Assembly: GCA_029779385.1 (NCBI GenBank) | Contig: JAKPAQ010000485.1 | Location: forward strand, 1 to 10,135 | Direction: 5' to 3' | Length of the DNA stretch: 10,135 nt | DNA from: Actinomycetes bacterium | GTDB taxonomy: Bacteria; Actinomycetota; Actinomycetes; Propionibacteriales; Nocardioidaceae | Shown: positions 7,183 to 10,135 of the stretch, piece by piece | Position numbering within the stretch: the first letter of the stretch is position 1 | How the letters are laid out: each line of letters starts with the position of its first letter | Position numbers and translations under genes: made by a program | The notes under the pieces: generated by a model | What the model was told of the DNA's origin: nothing | What the model saw: only the letters and a program-made list of their open reading frames with translations | Databases searched by the model: none

Positions 7183-7454
7183 CCGAATCGATTCCGCACG
7201 CCAACGACGCGCGAGTCGTCGTCTACTCGCGCGAAGGCTGCCATTTGTGCGAGGTGGCCGAACAGGTAGTCGCCGAGATTGCTGAGGCCGCGCAAATCAG
7301 CTGGACCAGGGTCGACGTGGACCTTGAGCTGAGCCTGCTTGCACGGTTCAACGATGAGGTGCCGGTGACCTTTGTTGATGGTCGCCAACATGACTTTTGG
7401 CGAGTCGATCCGGACCGCCTGAGAGCGGCACTTGGACTGGCCCAACCGAGCTGA
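7179..7454 (+). CDS. Glutaredoxin-like small thioredoxin-fold protein
   Basis: A 91-residue thioredoxin-fold protein. The first strand VVVYSREG leads to the redox site CHLC (C21-C24). VPVTFVDG with P62 is the cis-proline loop facing the disulfide, and the chain ends in a short helix (DRLRAALGL). This matches the compact glutaredoxin-like family (DUF836 type) represented, from memory, by Rv0508 next to hemA in M. tuberculosis. Two cysteines imply dithiol-disulfide exchange. Many actinobacteria lack glutathione, so the electron donor may be mycothiol or thioredoxin reductase, which is not shown here. ATGA overlap with the acyl-CoA synthetase makes it the second gene of that transcript, ending 118 bp before rex. 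Confidence 0.85.
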   Translation: MTESIPHANDARVVVYSREGCHLCEVAEQVVAEIAEAAQISWTRVDVDLELSLLARFNDEVPVTFVDGRQHDFWRVDPDRLRAALGLAQPS

Positions 7455-7492
7455 GAAAGGCCTTTACCGCAGCAAGTTGACTTTTGTCGATT

Positions 7493-7521
7493 TTGTGAAC
7501 AGCTTCACCAACTCTTAGACT
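7493..7521 (+). promoter_or_regulatory. Predicted promoter of rex-hemA-hemC
   Basis: TTGTGA (7493-7498), a 17-nt spacer and TAGACT (7516-7521) form a sigma-70-like promoter whose -35 box is part of the Rex operator. The start would lie near 7528, leaving a leader of about 45 nt before the rex GTG. Rex bound here would block RNA polymerase. Confidence 0.6.
7494..7509. promoter_or_regulatory. Rex operator (ROP site)
   Basis: TGTGAACAGCTTCACC matches the Streptomyces Rex operator consensus TGTGAACNNNTTCACA at every defined base except the last. It lies 64 bp before rex and overlaps the predicted -35 box. In Streptomyces, Rex binds such sites when NADH is low and represses rex-hemACD, cyd and nuo genes; the same autoregulation is inferred here. 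Confidence 0.88.
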
Positions 7522-7563
7522 GTCGGCGCGCCGTGGCTCGAAAGCCCCGTAATTCCGCGGCGT

Positions 7564-7568
7564 AGGAG
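7564..7568 (+). promoter_or_regulatory. Ribosome binding site of rex
   Basis: AGGAG lies 4 nt before the GTG at 7573 and supports that codon as the start. Confidence 0.7.
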
Positions 7569-7572
7569 CAAC

Positions 7573-8241
7573 GTGACCATTCTTCGCAGCCCAGCTGGGA
7601 TCCCCGACGCAACCGTCGCCCGGCTTCCGTTGTATCTTCGGGCACTCGATGAGCTGGCTGAAACGGGCAAGAACGTCTGCTCTTCTGAACACTTGGCGAC
7701 TGCCGCCGGCGTAAATTCGGCAATCGTTCGCAAGGATTTGTCCCACCTTGGTTCCTACGGAACTCGCGGCGTTGGCTATGAAGTTTCCTTCCTGTCAGAG
7801 CAGATTGGCGCCGTCGTGGGCCAAGCGCAACCGTGGCACGTAGTCATCGTTGGTGCCGGACACCTTGGCTCGGCTTTGGCCGCCTACCAAGGATTTGGCC
7901 CCCGCGGAGTAAAGATCTCTGCCGTCGTAGAAGCAGACGCCAACTTGATCGGCACCAGAATTGATGGCATCGAGATCCAATCATTCGCCGAACTGCCGAC
8001 CGTCGTAGCTGAAGAGTCGATCTCGATGGCAGTTATCGCGACCCCGCCTACGGCTGCCCAAGAAGCGGTCGACGCGTTGGTTGCTGCCGGTGTTCGCAGC
8101 ATCTTGAACTTCGCTCCGACGGCCGTCCAGGTTCCCGCCGGTGTCGATATCCGTCAGGTCGATGTTGCAACCGAGTTGCAGATTCTCGGTTATCACGCCC
8201 ACCGTCGTTCGGTCGCAGGTCCGGAGGCGGTGAGTTCGTGA
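7573..8241 (+). CDS. rex: Redox-sensing transcriptional repressor Rex
   Basis: A 222-residue Rex protein, close to the usual length. The winged-helix DNA-binding domain (about 10-80) contains the family signatures IPDATVARLPLYLRAL and VNSAIVRKDLSHLGSYGTRG. The Rossmann domain (about 88-205) begins with VVIVGAGHLGSAL (GAGHLG at 94-99), which binds NADH/NAD+, and continues with VIATPP and SILNFAP. The C-terminal helix (about 200-222) would swap into the partner subunit of the dimer. Rex binds its operator when NAD+ dominates and lets go when NADH rises, so it reports respiratory or oxygen limitation. It has an operator in its own promoter. Its TGA overlaps the GTG of hemA, so repression extends to heme synthesis, as in Streptomyces. 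Other targets such as cyd or nuo are not in the window. Confidence 0.95.
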   Translation: MTILRSPAGIPDATVARLPLYLRALDELAETGKNVCSSEHLATAAGVNSAIVRKDLSHLGSYGTRGVGYEVSFLSEQIGAVVGQAQPWHVVIVGAGHLGSALAAYQGFGPRGVKISAVVEADANLIGTRIDGIEIQSFAELPTVVAEESISMAVIATPPTAAQEAVDALVAAGVRSILNFAPTAVQVPAGVDIRQVDVATELQILGYHAHRRSVAGPEAVSS

Positions 8242-9560
8242 GCGTTCTCGTAGTTGGCATCTCGCACCGTTCGGCCCCGGTCGAACTGCTCGAACGAGTG
8301 GTCCTGGGTTCCGATGATGCGATCAAGCTCTCCCATCAAGTGCTGGAAATCGATTCGGTAACCGAATCGGTAGTGGTTTCGACCTGCAACCGTCTCGAGG
8401 TTTTTGCCGAGACCGATCGTTTCCACGGTTCGGTCGAGGAGATTGCCCGACTGATCGCTGAACGAGCCGGCCTAGGGCTCGAGTCGTTGCTTCAGCAGGT
8501 CTACGTCCACTTCGACCAGTCGGCAGTCGCGCACCTTTTCCGGGTCGCTAGCGGGCTGGATTCGATGGTCGTTGGCGAGAGTCAGATTCTGGGTCAGATT
8601 CGCGAAGCACTCCAGCGGGCCCAGCAGGAGTCGACCGCCGGAGCGAGCTTGAACTCGCTGTTCCAACAGGCGCTTCGGGTAGGAAAGCGTGGCCACGCCG
8701 AAACCGATATTGATCGCTCGGCGCCTTCGCTGGTAACCGCTGCGTTTGAGGCCGCTGGTCCGGTAATCACCGCCGAAGGTACTCGATTCCTTGTTGCTGG
8801 CGCTGGCACGATGAGTGCGCTGGCGGTACGCACGCTGATCGATCGCGGCATCGAACCGGCCCAGATTTGGGTCGCGAACCGGACTTTCGAACGCGGAATC
8901 GCATTGGTTGCCGGTTATGGCGTTGGTGCGGTTCGTTGGGAATCGTTGGATGTCGAATTGGCGGCAGCAGACGTTTTGGTGACCTGCACCGGTTCGGCAG
9001 AGGTGGTTTTCGAAGCCGCGCGAATCGCCGAGGCCGTCGCTGGTGGCCGCTCGCTAACGGTTATCGACTTGGCGTTGCCCCGCGATGTTGCTCACGAGGT
9101 GCGCGATCTGGCCTCGGTTCAGGTAGTCGATCTTGAGGTTTTGGGCGAGTCGGCACTTGGCGAGTCGGCGCTGCACGGTTCGGCCGCTGAGGACGTTCAG
9201 CAGGTCCGCGAAATCGTTGACGCTGAGGTACGCGCTTTCCTGTCGGCCCGCAGCCAAGCCAAAGTCACGCCGACAGTGGTGGCGTTGCGCTCGATGGCAA
9301 CCGAAGTTGTCGGTCGTGAAATCGATCGACTCGAAACCCGACTCGTGGGGCTTGCCGAAGGCCAACTGGGCGAGATTCGCGCTGCCTTGCACCGGGTGGC
9401 CGAGAAGCTAATCCACCAGCCCACGGTTCGGGTCAAAGACTCTGGCGACGAGCCGGAGAATCTGACGTACGCAGATGCGCTTGCGCATCTTTTCCGGCTG
9501 GATCCGGCCGCTGTAAGTGCCGTAACTGACGTGCCGACAGTTGGCGGGGGTGAGCAGTGA
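8238..9560 (+). CDS. hemA: Glutamyl-tRNA reductase
   Basis: A 440-residue enzyme that reduces glutamyl-tRNA(Glu) with NADPH to glutamate-1-semialdehyde, the first committed step of C5-pathway tetrapyrrole synthesis. The catalytic domain (about 1-155) starts VLVVGISHRSAPVELLE, holds nucleophile C50 in STCNRLEVFAE, H99 in AHLFRVASG, and GLDSMVVGESQILGQI. The NADPH domain (about 165-300) has VAGAGTMS (188-193 GAGTMS), VANRT and IDLALPRDV. The dimerisation helices follow from about 317. Between the last two domains is a threefold LGESA-type repeat. The GTG start overlaps the rex stop (GTGA), with GGAGG at 8223-8227 ten nt upstream. Presence of HemA implies the C5 pathway rather than ALA synthase. 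Expression should follow the Rex operator at 7494-7509; an N-terminal KK degron is not seen. Confidence 0.96.
   Translation: MSVLVVGISHRSAPVELLERVVLGSDDAIKLSHQVLEIDSVTESVVVSTCNRLEVFAETDRFHGSVEEIARLIAERAGLGLESLLQQVYVHFDQSAVAHLFRVASGLDSMVVGESQILGQIREALQRAQQESTAGASLNSLFQQALRVGKRGHAETDIDRSAPSLVTAAFEAAGPVITAEGTRFLVAGAGTMSALAVRTLIDRGIEPAQIWVANRTFERGIALVAGYGVGAVRWESLDVELAAADVLVTCTGSAEVVFEAARIAEAVAGGRSLTVIDLALPRDVAHEVRDLASVQVVDLEVLGESALGESALHGSAAEDVQQVREIVDAEVRAFLSARSQAKVTPTVVALRSMATEVVGREIDRLETRLVGLAEGQLGEIRAALHRVAEKLIHQPTVRVKDSGDEPENLTYADALAHLFRLDPAAVSAVTDVPTVGGGEQ
9141..9185 (+). repeat. Three-copy 15-bp repeat within hemA
   Basis: Three adjacent 15-bp units, TTGGGCGAGTCGGCA, CTTGGCGAGTCGGCG and CTGCACGGTTCGGCC, encode LGESA-LGESA-LHGSA at residues 302-316. 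The first two are nearly identical and the third is diverged. It sits in the linker between the NADPH domain and the dimerisation helices, where length change should be tolerated. Confidence 0.75.
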
Positions 9561-10135
9561 TGGTCCTACGAATTGGCACGCGCGCCAGCAAATTGGCGAT
9601 GACCCAAACTGAACAGCTGGCACAGCAACTTCGCCAGGTACACGGCATCGAAGTTGAATTGGTAAAGATTTCGACCGAGGGTGACCGCTCAAGCGAGCCT
9701 CTTGCCTCCATGGGCGGTACGGGCGTGTTCGTTGCTGCGGTTCGCGACGCAGTACTCGACGGCACGGTCGATCTGGCAGTGCACTCGCTCAAAGACCTGC
9801 CGACCCAGTCGCATCCGGGACTGCTGCTTGCCGCCATTCCGGCGCGCCAAGATCCGCGCGACGTGGTGGTTGCGCGTGACGGCCTCACGTTGGGCGAACT
9901 TCCGGCCGGCTCACGAGTCGGTACTGGCAGTCCGCGGCGAGTTAGCCAACTGAACGCCTTGGGCTTGGGTGTAGAGCCGGTACAGATCCGCGGCAACGTC
10001 GACACTCGACTCGGGCTCGTTGGGGCCACCGAAGGCGGAGTCGATGCGGTGCTGTTGGCCTACGCGGGTCTGCTGCGCTTGTCGCGCGCCGACGTGGTCA
10101 CCGAAGTGCTCGACCCACTACAAATGCTTCCAGCG
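9560..10135 (+). CDS. hemC: Porphobilinogen deaminase (hydroxymethylbilane synthase), N-terminal part
   Basis: The first 192 codons of a protein usually about 310 residues long; the frame is open to the window end. HemC joins four porphobilinogen units into hydroxymethylbilane. Domain 1 starts LRIGTRASKLAMTQTEQ, then VKISTEGDRS, GGTGVFVAAV and the signature DLAVHSLKDLPTQ, whose Asp is the catalytic residue of the family. Domain 2 begins near DVVVARDG, includes GTGSPRRVSQL, the arginine pair that holds substrate carboxylates, and RGNVDTRL. The cysteine that carries the dipyrromethane cofactor lies in domain 3, beyond the window. ATG 9560 overlaps the hemA TGA by one base (TGATG); a GTG just before it (9557) is an alternative. 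A GGGGG run at 9546-9550 serves as ribosome site. hemD probably follows, as in related operons. Confidence 0.95.
   Translation, partial: MVLRIGTRASKLAMTQTEQLAQQLRQVHGIEVELVKISTEGDRSSEPLASMGGTGVFVAAVRDAVLDGTVDLAVHSLKDLPTQSHPGLLLAAIPARQDPRDVVVARDGLTLGELPAGSRVGTGSPRRVSQLNALGLGVEPVQIRGNVDTRLGLVGATEGGVDAVLLAYAGLLRLSRADVVTEVLDPLQMLPA

Noticed and set aside
7456..7465. AAAGGCCTTT after the glutaredoxin gene as a terminator
   Set aside because: It is a palindrome without a loop and no T-run follows.
7477..7505. TTGACT at 7477-7482 as the rex -35 box
   Set aside because: The sequence 16-18 nt downstream (around CAGCTT) is not a -10; the TTGTGA/TAGACT pair fits better.
2..10135. Defence system, biosynthetic cluster or other undescribed multi-gene system
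   Set aside because: Every gene falls in a known family with housekeeping or transport roles, and nothing unexplained longer than 120 bp remains between genes.

Overview
The window looks like a stretch of an actinobacterial (Actinomycetota) chromosome. The evidence is a fairly high GC content, frequent GTG starts, many 1-4 bp gene overlaps, a Rex repressor with a Streptomyces-type operator, and a gene neighbourhood that recalls galE2-Rv0502 ... serB1 ... Rv0508-hemA-hemC of Mycobacterium tuberculosis. That synteny is from memory and was not searched. The genus cannot be named; Rex next to hemA is a Streptomyces-like trait, as far as I recall not a mycobacterial one.

Layout. (1) At 2-1650, on the plus strand, the 3' end of an SDR-type NAD-dependent epimerase overlaps (GTGA) a PlsC-type acyltransferase whose N-terminal third is a lysine/alanine-rich, histone-H1-like tail encoded partly by a 15-bp tandem repeat. 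(2) At 1686-4701, an MMPL/RND efflux-type transporter (minus) is divergent from a TetR-family regulator (plus). The 85-bp gap holds a good promoter for the transporter and an 18-bp imperfect palindrome over its predicted transcription start, so a regulator-controlled pump is the simple reading. (3) At 4698-5579, a HAD-IB (SerB-like) phosphatase with a C-terminal membrane anchor lies on the minus strand. It converges on tetR with a 4-bp overlap of stop codons and appears to be leaderless. (4) At 5632-7454, on the plus strand, an acyl-CoA synthetase overlaps (ATGA) a small glutaredoxin-like protein with a CHLC site. (5) At 7493-10135, rex-hemA-hemC form a tightly overlapping operon preceded by a near-perfect Rex operator that covers the -35 box of its promoter.

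How the parts fit. The right half links redox sensing to tetrapyrrole synthesis. Rex senses NADH/NAD+ and would repress its own gene together with glutamyl-tRNA reductase (first committed step) and porphobilinogen deaminase. The left half is envelope and lipid related: sugar or steroid-like SDR, acyltransferase, MMPL exporter, membrane-anchored phosphatase and acyl-CoA ligase. No gene-free stretch exceeds 120 bp.

I found no mobile element, CRISPR array, RNA gene, defence system or clearly undescribed multi-gene system. The most unusual items are the histone-like tail on the acyltransferase, the inferred TetR operator, and a 15-bp triplication inside hemA.
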